Assembly: GCF_001485575.1 (NCBI RefSeq)
Contig: NZ_BCNB01000002.1
Coordinates: 62,001-126,000 of the forward strand
Direction of reading: 5' to 3'
Length of the DNA: 64,000 bases
Source: Haloarcula sp. CBA1127
Lineage (GTDB): Archaea; Halobacteriota; Halobacteria; Halobacteriales; Haloarculaceae
The notes beneath the pieces were generated by a model. It did no database searches, was not told the origin of the DNA, and saw nothing but the letters and a program-made list of their open reading frames with translations. The translations under genes were made by a program, and so were the position numbers. Numbering within the stretch: the first letter of the stretch is position 1; each line of letters begins with the position of its first letter. Positions 18,083-26,486 of this stretch are shown here, piece after piece.

Positions 18083-20215
18083 GTGACCAACAAAGAACAG
18101 GATCGCTCGCACGACAGTGGCGAGGTGTCGCGAGATGAAAGTAGTACGACGGGAATAACCGCCATAGACCGCCGCACGTGCATGAAATTAGCAGGTGTTG
18201 CCGCTGCGTCCTTGGCAGGGTGCGCCGGTAAAGGTACTCCTACCGCAGGAGGATCGGCAGCAAAATTCGGATACGGTGGTGAGCCTTCAGTTACGACACA
18301 ACTCACCGCAGTCGATGTTTCGAAGGTGGCCGAAGACACCAGTATGGGAAGTTCGGTCAGCAGCCTTAGCATCGATTCCCCGCTCTCAACAACACTGTCT
18401 CCAGGCTCATCTGATCTCTTTGCGTTCAGTCCCGACAGCGAAGATGTAGCGGTTAAATTCACACCGGGTACAGACACAGGTGCTGCTGCAGTCGGGCTGT
18501 TCAATCCGGACGGTGAATTACTCTCCCAAGCGTACGCGAGTTCAGATGTCCCGGTGTATCTGCCGGAAACTCTCTCAGCCGGTAGTACACACTACCTGCA
18601 AGTCATGGACGTCAGTCGAAGCGGTGGCGATTACTCACTCACCATTTCGACGGATAGTACGACACAGTCCCAGTCACCGTACGAAGGGACAGTCAGGGCA
18701 ATTCCCGGGCGTATTCAGGCCCAGAACTTCGACATCGGTGGCGAAGGCGAGGCGTACCACGACACGTCTGGCGGAAATATCTACGGTTCCGCTAACCGAG
18801 ATACTGACGTTGATATCCGACCAACAGAGGACGAGTCAGGAAAGTACAATATCGGCTACTTTCAGGCCGGAGAGTGGCTCGAGTACACAACTAATGTCTC
18901 GCCGGGGACGTACGATATTAGGGTGCGAGTGGCGTCAGCACTCTCTGACGGGCGACTCGAACTGTCTCTTGGAGGGCGTACCCTCACAACCGTTACTGTC
19001 CCCAACACGGGCGACTGGACCTCGTGGGAGACAGTCACGGTAGAGGATGTCGAAATCGAGTCCGACCAGCAATCGACGCTTCGCGTCGAAGCACTGGATT
19101 CCGGTGTGGAATTCAATTGGATCGAGTTCGAGAGAGTCGATGCACAGAAACCGTACAATGGGACTCTAGCAACGATTCCCGGGCGTATCGAGGCACAAAA
19201 CTACGACACGGGTGGCGAAGGAGTATCGTACTCCGATACGACCGCTGGGAACGAATACGACACCAGTTACCGTGACACCGATGTCGACATCCGACAGACC
19301 CAAGACAACTCCGGGGAGTACAACATCGGTTACTTCGAAGATGGTGAATGGCTCGAATACTCGGCTGATGTTTCGCCAGGCCAGTATGACCTAAAAGTCC
19401 GTGTCGCCACGACACGTGACGACAGACAGCTCCGGTTCCACTTGGGCGACCGAGAACTTGGAACGGTGGACGTGCCGAACACCGGCGGCTGGACGACCTG
19501 GGAGACGGCAATACTTGAGGACGTGACCATCGATGCCGATGGACAGCAAGTGCTCCGGGTCGAGGCTATCGGGTCCGGCATCGATTTCAACTGGGCCGAG
19601 TTCGAGGTTACAGGGAATCAGCCGTTCGACGGCGTCCCGACGCTTCCCGGCAGGATACAGTCACAAGCATACGACCTAGGCGGCGAGGGCGTGTCGTATC
19701 ACGATACCACCGCCGGCAGTGAGTACAATATCGGTTATCGGGACTCAGACGTCGATATCCGGGAAACGCAGGACAATTCCGGGAAGTACAACGTTGGGTA
19801 TTTCGAGGACGGCGAATGGCTCGAATACACCGCGGAGGTGCCGGCCGGAACATACGACATCGACGTTCGCGTCGCGACGACGCAAGACAACAGGCAACTG
19901 CAGTTCAGCCTCGACGGCGAGCAACTCGGGACAGTGGATGTACCGAACACCGGCGGCTGGACGACTTGGGAAACGGCAACGCTTCCTGACGTCACGGTCC
20001 AAGATGGTGGCGAGCACGTCATCCGGGTGAAAGCAGTTGGCTCCGGTATTGATTTCAACTGGTTTGAATTCCTCGAAGCGGCCGAGACGGAGACACCGAC
20101 TGAAACTGAGACGCAAACCGAGACGCCGACTGAAACTGAGACAGCGACCGAGTCAGGTACTGACGACTTCGGCAGCGAAGGCTACGGAATGGGTGGGTAC
20201 GGAGGTACCCAATAA
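18083..20215 (+). CDS. Tat lipoprotein with PPC-like domain and three CBM6 modules
   Basis: 710 residues from a GTG start. The twin-arginine (DRRTCMKLAG) and lipobox (SLAGC, Cys47) mark it as an exported, lipid-anchored protein. Residues about 105-190 resemble a bacterial pre-peptidase (PPC) beta-sandwich. Three tandem copies of a CBM6-type carbohydrate-binding module follow (about 201-350, 357-508, 513-663), each with conserved IPGRIQAQN, YNIGYF, GEWLEY and PNTGGWTTWET-type motifs. A Thr/Glu-rich linker (667-690) leads to a Gly-Tyr tail (YGMGGYGG). It probably binds the cell-surface polysaccharide. The third and second modules are the most alike, suggesting recent duplication. It stands 13 bp upstream of the tailspike-like gene. 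Confidence 0.92.
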   Translation: MTNKEQDRSHDSGEVSRDESSTTGITAIDRRTCMKLAGVAAASLAGCAGKGTPTAGGSAAKFGYGGEPSVTTQLTAVDVSKVAEDTSMGSSVSSLSIDSPLSTTLSPGSSDLFAFSPDSEDVAVKFTPGTDTGAAAVGLFNPDGELLSQAYASSDVPVYLPETLSAGSTHYLQVMDVSRSGGDYSLTISTDSTTQSQSPYEGTVRAIPGRIQAQNFDIGGEGEAYHDTSGGNIYGSANRDTDVDIRPTEDESGKYNIGYFQAGEWLEYTTNVSPGTYDIRVRVASALSDGRLELSLGGRTLTTVTVPNTGDWTSWETVTVEDVEIESDQQSTLRVEALDSGVEFNWIEFERVDAQKPYNGTLATIPGRIEAQNYDTGGEGVSYSDTTAGNEYDTSYRDTDVDIRQTQDNSGEYNIGYFEDGEWLEYSADVSPGQYDLKVRVATTRDDRQLRFHLGDRELGTVDVPNTGGWTTWETAILEDVTIDADGQQVLRVEAIGSGIDFNWAEFEVTGNQPFDGVPTLPGRIQSQAYDLGGEGVSYHDTTAGSEYNIGYRDSDVDIRETQDNSGKYNVGYFEDGEWLEYTAEVPAGTYDIDVRVATTQDNRQLQFSLDGEQLGTVDVPNTGGWTTWETATLPDVTVQDGGEHVIRVKAVGSGIDFNWFEFLEAAETETPTETETQTETPTETETATESGTDDFGSEGYGMGGYGGTQ

Positions 20216-20227
20216 CGCGACAGATCA

Positions 20228-21487
20228 ATGGCAGAACGATACAACACGCCCGCAGAGGGCACGCTCGATTGGCACGTACCACTTAACGAAAACTTCAAAA
20301 AACTCGACAGCCACGTCGAACTTCGGGACGCTGAGTCCAACATCAGCCAGTACGAACCGAAGACGGGGTCGAAGTTCCTAGCGACTGATACTGGCACGGT
20401 ATACATTGGTGACGGCAGCAACTGGAACCGCGTCGGGAGCCTCAGTGCATCCGACGATTCAGTTTCTGAGGCCGACGACGGTTCGCTCATCGCACCGCCG
20501 GGCGAAGTACAGTCCGTGATCGATCAAGCGTCCAAGTCACACACATGGGCACAGGGCCCGAGCCGAACTGTAAAGCTCGTCTCCGGGGAGAACTACTTTC
20601 CGTCGGATACTATCAAACTGAAACGGAACATCCGACTCGAATGTAACGGCGCTCGGATCATTCCGGAAGGTGACTTCAACGTCATCGAGATGTACCGCGG
20701 GACGCAACTCATCGACCCGTTCATTGATACCCGATCGGTCAATTGGAATTCGACGCAGGTCGTCGTCGGCGCACCAGACGCAGACAAAATCGAACTGGCG
20801 AACCGCGCAACCGTCGAAAATGCCTATCTCTGGGGAACTCCCGGAGAGGGCATCGGACTCCAGTTCTTGGGCGGCTCGAAACCCTGCTCGATGCAGGTCG
20901 CCAGCGGAACAATACACGGATTCGATATCGCGATCGATCTCTATGCCAACGGTGACGATTACAGCGGACAGGGCGACTGGTCGAACGGGAACCAGTTCTA
21001 CGGCTCACTGGAAGCCTTCCGTGTTGGTGTCAACCAGCGGTCTGAGGGCGCTGAAGTCTCGGGGAACGTCTTCAAGTTGATGGTCCAGCCCGACAACGAT
21101 GTGAGCGAATGGCTCTGGTACATGGAGGACGATCCCCGCTCCGATAGCGATCGAGACGACAATATGTACCGGAAGTCGGGGAACACTATGATGGTGTATC
21201 CGTGGGACAACAACAATTATATGGACAACAATCCGTTCGCTGAGAGTGGCGATCGGAAGCCACCAGTGTGGTATATCGGCGAGGGTATAAACTACGGTAA
21301 TTCACTCGTTGACCAATCCGGGAAGCTCGGAAACCAGTATATCGTCAATAATTCTGATTACCCAGATCGAAATGGGATCTTCACCTATCATGGTGGTGAA
21401 GTCACCGGCACCAGGCAGTTCTCACACCCGCCTGCATACCAGCGGAATAGCGAAAGTCGTATGTGGCACGAAGATTCGAAGAACTGA
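20228..21487 (+). CDS. Tailspike-like beta-helix (pectate-lyase-fold) protein, copy 1
   Basis: 419 residues. The N-terminus (GTLDWHVPLNENFKKLDSH, then SKFLATDTGTVYIGDGSNW) resembles the short adaptor and tip domains of phage tail or spike proteins. The middle (about 110-330) has the irregular strand-turn rhythm of a right-handed parallel beta-helix (TIKLKRNIRLECNGARI...). No signal peptide is visible, so the export route is unclear. It follows the triple-CBM6 lipoprotein by 13 bp, likely in one operon. A diverged paralogue is encoded convergently just downstream. Possible roles are polysaccharide cleavage or surface binding; no catalytic residues can be assigned. Confidence 0.8.
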   Translation: MAERYNTPAEGTLDWHVPLNENFKKLDSHVELRDAESNISQYEPKTGSKFLATDTGTVYIGDGSNWNRVGSLSASDDSVSEADDGSLIAPPGEVQSVIDQASKSHTWAQGPSRTVKLVSGENYFPSDTIKLKRNIRLECNGARIIPEGDFNVIEMYRGTQLIDPFIDTRSVNWNSTQVVVGAPDADKIELANRATVENAYLWGTPGEGIGLQFLGGSKPCSMQVASGTIHGFDIAIDLYANGDDYSGQGDWSNGNQFYGSLEAFRVGVNQRSEGAEVSGNVFKLMVQPDNDVSEWLWYMEDDPRSDSDRDDNMYRKSGNTMMVYPWDNNNYMDNNPFAESGDRKPPVWYIGEGINYGNSLVDQSGKLGNQYIVNNSDYPDRNGIFTYHGGEVTGTRQFSHPPAYQRNSESRMWHEDSKN

Positions 21488-21530
21488 GATTTGAACGGTG
21501 CTTAGGCGTTAATAGCGTGGGAGTAACTAT

Positions 21531-22829
21531 CTACTCCACATTACGCGACTGCGGATGCCAGTGTCGGCTGTCGTTCCGCTGATATGCCGGATTCGTCTCA
21601 AACTCTGTTGTACCAACGACGAAGCCACCGTGTGCAGTGAAGATGCCGTTTCTGTCGGGCGTATCTGAATCGTTGAGCACGTACTGGTTTCCTCGTATCC
21701 CGCTCAGATCCACGAGTGAATTTCCGTACCGACGACCACGTCCGATAAACCAGAATGGCGCATCTCGATCACCCTCTGAATAATACGAGTTGTTCTGCTT
21801 GAATGACGATACGTCCCACGGATAAGCCATTACTGTATTGCCTTTCATGACGAACTTGTTATCACCGCGAGACTCTCGGGGGTCGGCCTCCATTTTCCAG
21901 AGCCATTCGCTCACTTCTGGGTCAGGCTGAGTCTGTACGCGGACAGTATTCCCGCTCACCTCCGCACCGTCCGACCGCATACTAATCCCGATCCGAAAGT
22001 CCTGTATCCGTCCCCAGAACTGATTCCCGTTCGACCAGTCGCCTTGTGGATCGCGGTTCTCACCAGTAGCGTAGAAATCTACTGCTCGATCAAACCCATC
22101 GAGGGTCCCATTGGCGACCTGCATCGAGCAGGGTTTCGAGCCACCACGGAACTGGAGTCCGATACCCTTGCCTGAGTCTCCGAGGAGATACGCGTCCTTT
22201 ACCCAGGCGCGGTTGGCCGTATCTAACTTCTGTGTGTCTTCGGGACCAATAACAATCTGTGTCGAGCTCCAGTTTTTGCCGCGAGTATCGACAAACGGGT
22301 CAATCAGAACGGTATCACGGACGAGTTCGAAAACATTGAAATCCCCTGTTGGGACTACTTTAGCCCCATTACACTCCAGTCTGACACCTCTCTTTAGTCG
22401 GACAGTCTCGGATACTTCGTACGTCTCACCGGAGACCAGCTTGACGGTCTGTGCAGGAGCCTGTCCGAACTCAGATCCAGTAGATGCGGTATCGATAACC
22501 TCCTGTAGTTGTCCTGGTCGGGCGATGAACGTTCCGTCACTCATTACCGTGGCTCTCTCACTGTTTTCACCAAGCGAGACGGAACGTGCGCGCCCTGCCG
22601 TGCTTCCGAATTCCAGCCACTCTTCTCCGTCTCCGATAAATACACGTCGCGAATCTGTTGCGAGGAACTTGGCTCCCTCTTTTGGTTGATACTGCTCCAG
22701 ATTTTCGGCAGCATCTTTGATCTCGACCTCAGTGTCGATACGAGAGAAATTCTCGTTCAACGGGATATGCCAATCTTGTGTTCCGCGATCCGGACGCTGG
22801 TAGCGATGATTTGTCGTCTCTTCAGCCAT
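21531..22829 (-). CDS. Tailspike-like beta-helix (pectate-lyase-fold) protein, copy 2
   Basis: 432 residues from the ATG at 22829 (MAEETTNHRYQRPDRGTQDW). It is homologous over its full length to the protein encoded at 20228-21487: shared DWH.PLNENF, KFLATD...IGDG, RLECNGA, GIGLQF.GGSKPCSMQVA, GDWSNGNQF, SEWLW and ..NGIF..HGG. The two genes are convergent, with stops 43 bp apart. As in copy 1 there is no signal peptide. The divergence (roughly half the residues) shows an old duplication kept as a pair. Confidence 0.8.
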   Translation of the reverse strand: MAEETTNHRYQRPDRGTQDWHIPLNENFSRIDTEVEIKDAAENLEQYQPKEGAKFLATDSRRVFIGDGEEWLEFGSTAGRARSVSLGENSERATVMSDGTFIARPGQLQEVIDTASTGSEFGQAPAQTVKLVSGETYEVSETVRLKRGVRLECNGAKVVPTGDFNVFELVRDTVLIDPFVDTRGKNWSSTQIVIGPEDTQKLDTANRAWVKDAYLLGDSGKGIGLQFRGGSKPCSMQVANGTLDGFDRAVDFYATGENRDPQGDWSNGNQFWGRIQDFRIGISMRSDGAEVSGNTVRVQTQPDPEVSEWLWKMEADPRESRGDNKFVMKGNTVMAYPWDVSSFKQNNSYYSEGDRDAPFWFIGRGRRYGNSLVDLSGIRGNQYVLNDSDTPDRNGIFTAHGGFVVGTTEFETNPAYQRNDSRHWHPQSRNVE

Positions 22830-22899
22830 ATCGGTCAATTTACACAAACCAAGTAAAATATACTGTTGTTACTCGCCCGGTGAGCTTGCGGGGATGCCA

Positions 22900-24081
22900 T
22901 TACTCGGTCAGCGGCTGTGCGTAGGCAGTCTCTTCGGGCTCTGTCTCGATTTCCTGATACAATCGCTCGAACCCGTCCACCATCGATTTAATCGTAAACT
23001 CGCTTTCCGCCCGCTGTCCTGCGGCGGTTCCAAGCGTTTCAGCGAGTGACCGGTGCTGATGTAGACGGATAGTCGCCCACGCAATTTCGTCAGGTGACTG
23101 TACATCAACGAACAACCCCGTCCGGTAATTCTCCAACAGATCGCTAGTACCATCCACAGGTGTCGCGACAATCGGAAGCTCCGCAGCCATCGCTTCGATC
23201 ACTGCACCTGGGAGCCCCTCGTAATGAGAGGCGAAGGCGAAGACATCCATCGCACCGAGAAGTGCTGGAACGTCCTGTCGTGTTCCGAGGAAATGAACCG
23301 AGTCATCGCATCCAAGTGAATTGACCCGTTCCGTCAGCCGCTCCCGATCGGCACCATCACCGACGAATACGAGATGTGCATCGGGGATCTCGGAGACGAT
23401 AGTCGGCCACGCATCGAGCAGATCGAAGTGGCCTTTCCGCTCGACGAGACGACCGACGGTTCCGACTACAGTGGCCCCCGTCGGGATGTCTAGCTCTGAT
23501 CGCAGCTCCGCCGAGTCAGTCGTTCGGTACTGTTCGATGTTCCGGCCATTGTAGACCACCGCCACGTTTTCTTCCTCTGCACCGCGTTCAACAGCGTAGT
23601 CCCGTCCCGCTGTGGAGTTCGAAACGATCGCATCTGAGAGTGAGATCGTCACCCGATCGATAACGCGGCGTACAAGCGGTTCGTCGTTAGGCACCTCGCG
23701 AACTCCAGTGATAATGGTTGCAGAACAGAATACGCCGGCGATCCTGGCAATTACGTTGTCGTAAAAAAGAAACGACTGTATGATATCGGGTTGCTCACGA
23801 CAGGCGACGATACAGAACTTGAGCGGGGCGAGCAGATAGACGAGCGGGCTTTCGACTCCCTCTATCGCCCCGTTCGAAACACGACCAGCGTCGGTAAGCG
23901 ACCGAACGGTGACCTCCGGTGAGAGTTCTGTTTCAAGCGGGTTCGTAGAGAATATTGTCCAGATAGTGACGTCGTACTCCTCTCCATTGACTTCGTTCGC
24001 AAGGTCGATGAGTGTGCGCTCGGCACCACCGACGACAAGTGCACCGATAAAGTACCAGAGAGTCTTACGCTCCGCTGTCAT
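22900..24081 (-). CDS. Family 4 glycosyltransferase
   Basis: 393 residues, GT-B fold. The N-terminus has the acceptor-side VGGAERTLIDLA motif, and the C-terminal half has GTVGRLVERKGHFDLLDAW, FVGDGADRERL and the E-x7-E signature EGLPGAVIEAMA. It is predicted to be a retaining glycosyltransferase acting at the cytoplasmic membrane face. It lies in a run of minus-strand genes (22.8-31.7 kb) that forms the left-reading half of the polysaccharide island. Confidence 0.92.
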   Translation of the reverse strand: MTAERKTLWYFIGALVVGGAERTLIDLANEVNGEEYDVTIWTIFSTNPLETELSPEVTVRSLTDAGRVSNGAIEGVESPLVYLLAPLKFCIVACREQPDIIQSFLFYDNVIARIAGVFCSATIITGVREVPNDEPLVRRVIDRVTISLSDAIVSNSTAGRDYAVERGAEEENVAVVYNGRNIEQYRTTDSAELRSELDIPTGATVVGTVGRLVERKGHFDLLDAWPTIVSEIPDAHLVFVGDGADRERLTERVNSLGCDDSVHFLGTRQDVPALLGAMDVFAFASHYEGLPGAVIEAMAAELPIVATPVDGTSDLLENYRTGLFVDVQSPDEIAWATIRLHQHRSLAETLGTAAGQRAESEFTIKSMVDGFERLYQEIETEPEETAYAQPLTE

Positions 24082-24157
24082 GCTTGAATCACTCCACTGG
24101 GCTGTCTACTATTTGCAAGATGAGGTGTGGACTCCGTGTTCACGCGAACGGTCATGC

Positions 24158-25354
24158 TCAAAGGTAACCCATGTTTTCGAGCTGTTCTGTCGTCTCCTCG
24201 TCGATGTCGCGTACTGTCTCCTCACTCTCCCCGGAGAGGATATCCGCTATCTCCGCCCGCGCTTCGCTCTCAGTAAACTGTGGGGCCCCATATGCCTGAT
24301 GTCCCGGCAGGAACCGACAGTATGCATCTCGAAGCTTTCTGTTGTGGAAGACCTGTCGTCCGAAGGGTTTCTGCAGTAGCAACGCCAGAAAGACAATCGA
24401 TGATGTCGTTTTGTGTCCGTCCACGAACGTGTGACCACCGTGTTCGTCCCAGAGGCTCCTGATTGTCCGCTCAAACCCGCCAGTGAGACTGACGACCTTC
24501 TCGGCGGGTCCCGGTAACGAGCCGTATCGAATGTGGTTCAGGTGCGTATAGCCGGTCGTCCGACCCTCACCCTCTGTGTTCCCATCTACCCTACCGAAAT
24601 CAGGTTGCGAAGACATCGCACTGGCGACCGTCGGTAGGATGTCCACATGGTGTAAGAGCCCGTTCTCGCCGGAGGGGTCCAGATCCGGATGAATGAACGA
24701 CGTCGGAACGTATACGACCTCAGGCGTCGCGAGGTGTGTGTGTCCGAAGTACCCGTACTCCCCGAGTACCTCACCGTGGTCACTGGTATAGATGACGAGG
24801 GTATCTTCGCGTAGGCCTCTGCGTTCAAGCGTCTGGAGGACGCGTTTGAACTCTTCAAACGAGCGGTCTACACCATTGTAGTAGTCTTTTCGCGCCGTTT
24901 CTGGGTCCGACGATACGCGCCAGAGATATTCGAGAGCGGTCTCGTTGCGGTATTCGTAGTCATCCCAGTCGAATCCGTCGTACGGCGCGTGGCCACCGGG
25001 TCGACGCGCAACGTGGATGAATGGTGGCTCAACATCGTCGATCGATTTCCGTGGTGGATTAGCAAACATCTCGGCAATACTGTGGTTCATGCCGCCCTGA
25101 GCAGCTATCGAAACGTCATGGCTCTCAATATCGAATACTGAGCGGACGTTCGCGGGCACAGAATGCTTGAAGCTGTGGATGTTGCTGTTCGGTGGTAACA
25201 GCCCGGTCAACAAACTCCCGAACGACGTGGGCGTGTGTGTTGAGGCTGCAATCGTCTTGTGGGTCTGCCCGAGTTCCGCGAGATCATCGTTAATTGCGTT
25301 ATATCTGACAGCGTCGTCAACGTATATGAGGACGTTCTCTACGTCGATCTCCAT
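24158..25354 (-). CDS. Sulfatase / phosphoglycerol-transferase-like hydrolase
   Basis: 398 residues of the alkaline-phosphatase/sulfatase superfamily. Metal ligands are visible in LIYVDDAVRYN (D13/D14) and YTSDHGEVLGEYGYFGHTH. The nucleophile region reads THTPTSFGSLLTG, so Thr41 sits where arylsulfatases have Cys or Ser (CxPSR). That fits phosphoglycerol- or phosphoethanolamine-transferase-like members, which use threonine, more than a formylglycine sulfatase. There is no signal peptide or membrane helix. It probably modifies the glycan or a glycan precursor. Confidence 0.85.
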   Translation of the reverse strand: MEIDVENVLIYVDDAVRYNAINDDLAELGQTHKTIAASTHTPTSFGSLLTGLLPPNSNIHSFKHSVPANVRSVFDIESHDVSIAAQGGMNHSIAEMFANPPRKSIDDVEPPFIHVARRPGGHAPYDGFDWDDYEYRNETALEYLWRVSSDPETARKDYYNGVDRSFEEFKRVLQTLERRGLREDTLVIYTSDHGEVLGEYGYFGHTHLATPEVVYVPTSFIHPDLDPSGENGLLHHVDILPTVASAMSSQPDFGRVDGNTEGEGRTTGYTHLNHIRYGSLPGPAEKVVSLTGGFERTIRSLWDEHGGHTFVDGHKTTSSIVFLALLLQKPFGRQVFHNRKLRDAYCRFLPGHQAYGAPQFTESEARAEIADILSGESEETVRDIDEETTEQLENMGYL

Positions 25355-25465
25355 GCTACCAGAGGGTGGCTACTACAACAATATAGTAAAGGCACCCCTA
25401 CGAGGTATGAAACAGCACATAAAAACAATACCCGGTGACGGGGCGGGATATCTACCTAAAACATC

Positions 25466-26422
25466 TCATTTCGTAATTGCTTCAGTTTTAATCGAGTTGA
25501 GGGCCTTCATGGCGTTTTTCGCCGGCTTGTAGCTAAATCTGCCCCCGAGTGCAGCGAGTGCAAACAGCCACCTATCGGTTCGAAACGGCCAATAATACAC
25601 TGATTTAAGCAGTTGCGTTCTCGCATCAGAGTATGCTCTGGAACGTAACGCTTCTTGGCCAAGAATGAACAGCAGTGACGCGAGGAAGGCCCGTTCGTAC
25701 CGACGTCCGTACCCTGCAGCGAGTTCTCGGTGTTTCTCCACCATTAACGGGTACGAGATATCCCGCTTCTCAGCGTAGTTATTGCTGATTCGGTCCGCTT
25801 CTTCGGGGCAGTTCCGATATGTCAGTACTTCGGGGATCACGCGAAACTCGCTATGTAGCGAGAGTCGGATCAGCCACTCTCTATCTTGCCAGCTGGGAAA
25901 CCGGTCGTCAGGAAGCCCGGCCTGTGGGATGATATCGGCCGCAACCATCAGTGTCGAGAATTCACCGAACGACTCCCCCAGGAGGAGGTCTTTGGTAACA
26001 TCCCCTTCCGCCGTGAATATAACGTCCCGTGTGTAGTCCCCGTAATCGTACTCACAGCCGGTGTAAACTACACCAACGCTGTCAGCGCTCTCTTCCATCT
26101 CAGTAACCTGTCGAGCAATCTTTTCCGAGCCCCAGGTGTCGTCGTCATCTAACAACGCGATGTACTCGCCTTCCGCCTGCTCAATTCCCGTGTTCCTTGC
26201 CTGATTTGCTCCTCTGTTCTTTTCGTGACGGACACAGTTGACTTCGATACCCCGTAGCGACTCTCCGGCAAGTGTATCGGCTGCCGGCTGTGGGGAGTGA
26301 TCGTCGACGACGATGAGTTCAATGTTTGGGTACGTCTGATCCGCGACACTCCGTGCTGCACTCCGAAGTCTGTCCGGTCGTTTGTATGTCGGGAGGACAA
26401 CGCTGACGAGCGGATTTGGCAT
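25466..26422 (-). CDS. Family 2 glycosyltransferase
   Basis: 318 residues. PLVSVVLPTYKRPDRLRSA opens the GT-A fold. IELIVVDDHS and the metal-binding YIALLDDDDTW (DxD) are intact, and the acceptor region holds SWQDREWLIRLS. The C-terminus (about 245-315) is helical and weakly hydrophobic, which may dock it at the membrane. It sits between the sulfatase-like gene and the large membrane protein, all on the minus strand. Confidence 0.92.
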   Translation of the reverse strand: MPNPLVSVVLPTYKRPDRLRSAARSVADQTYPNIELIVVDDHSPQPAADTLAGESLRGIEVNCVRHEKNRGANQARNTGIEQAEGEYIALLDDDDTWGSEKIARQVTEMEESADSVGVVYTGCEYDYGDYTRDVIFTAEGDVTKDLLLGESFGEFSTLMVAADIIPQAGLPDDRFPSWQDREWLIRLSLHSEFRVIPEVLTYRNCPEEADRISNNYAEKRDISYPLMVEKHRELAAGYGRRYERAFLASLLFILGQEALRSRAYSDARTQLLKSVYYWPFRTDRWLFALAALGGRFSYKPAKNAMKALNSIKTEAITK

Positions 26423-26486
26423 ATGGCTGGTGGTGGTTTGCTGTATCGAAGTAAAGTTAGTGTCTGGCTATGCGTGGCTCTGCTGG

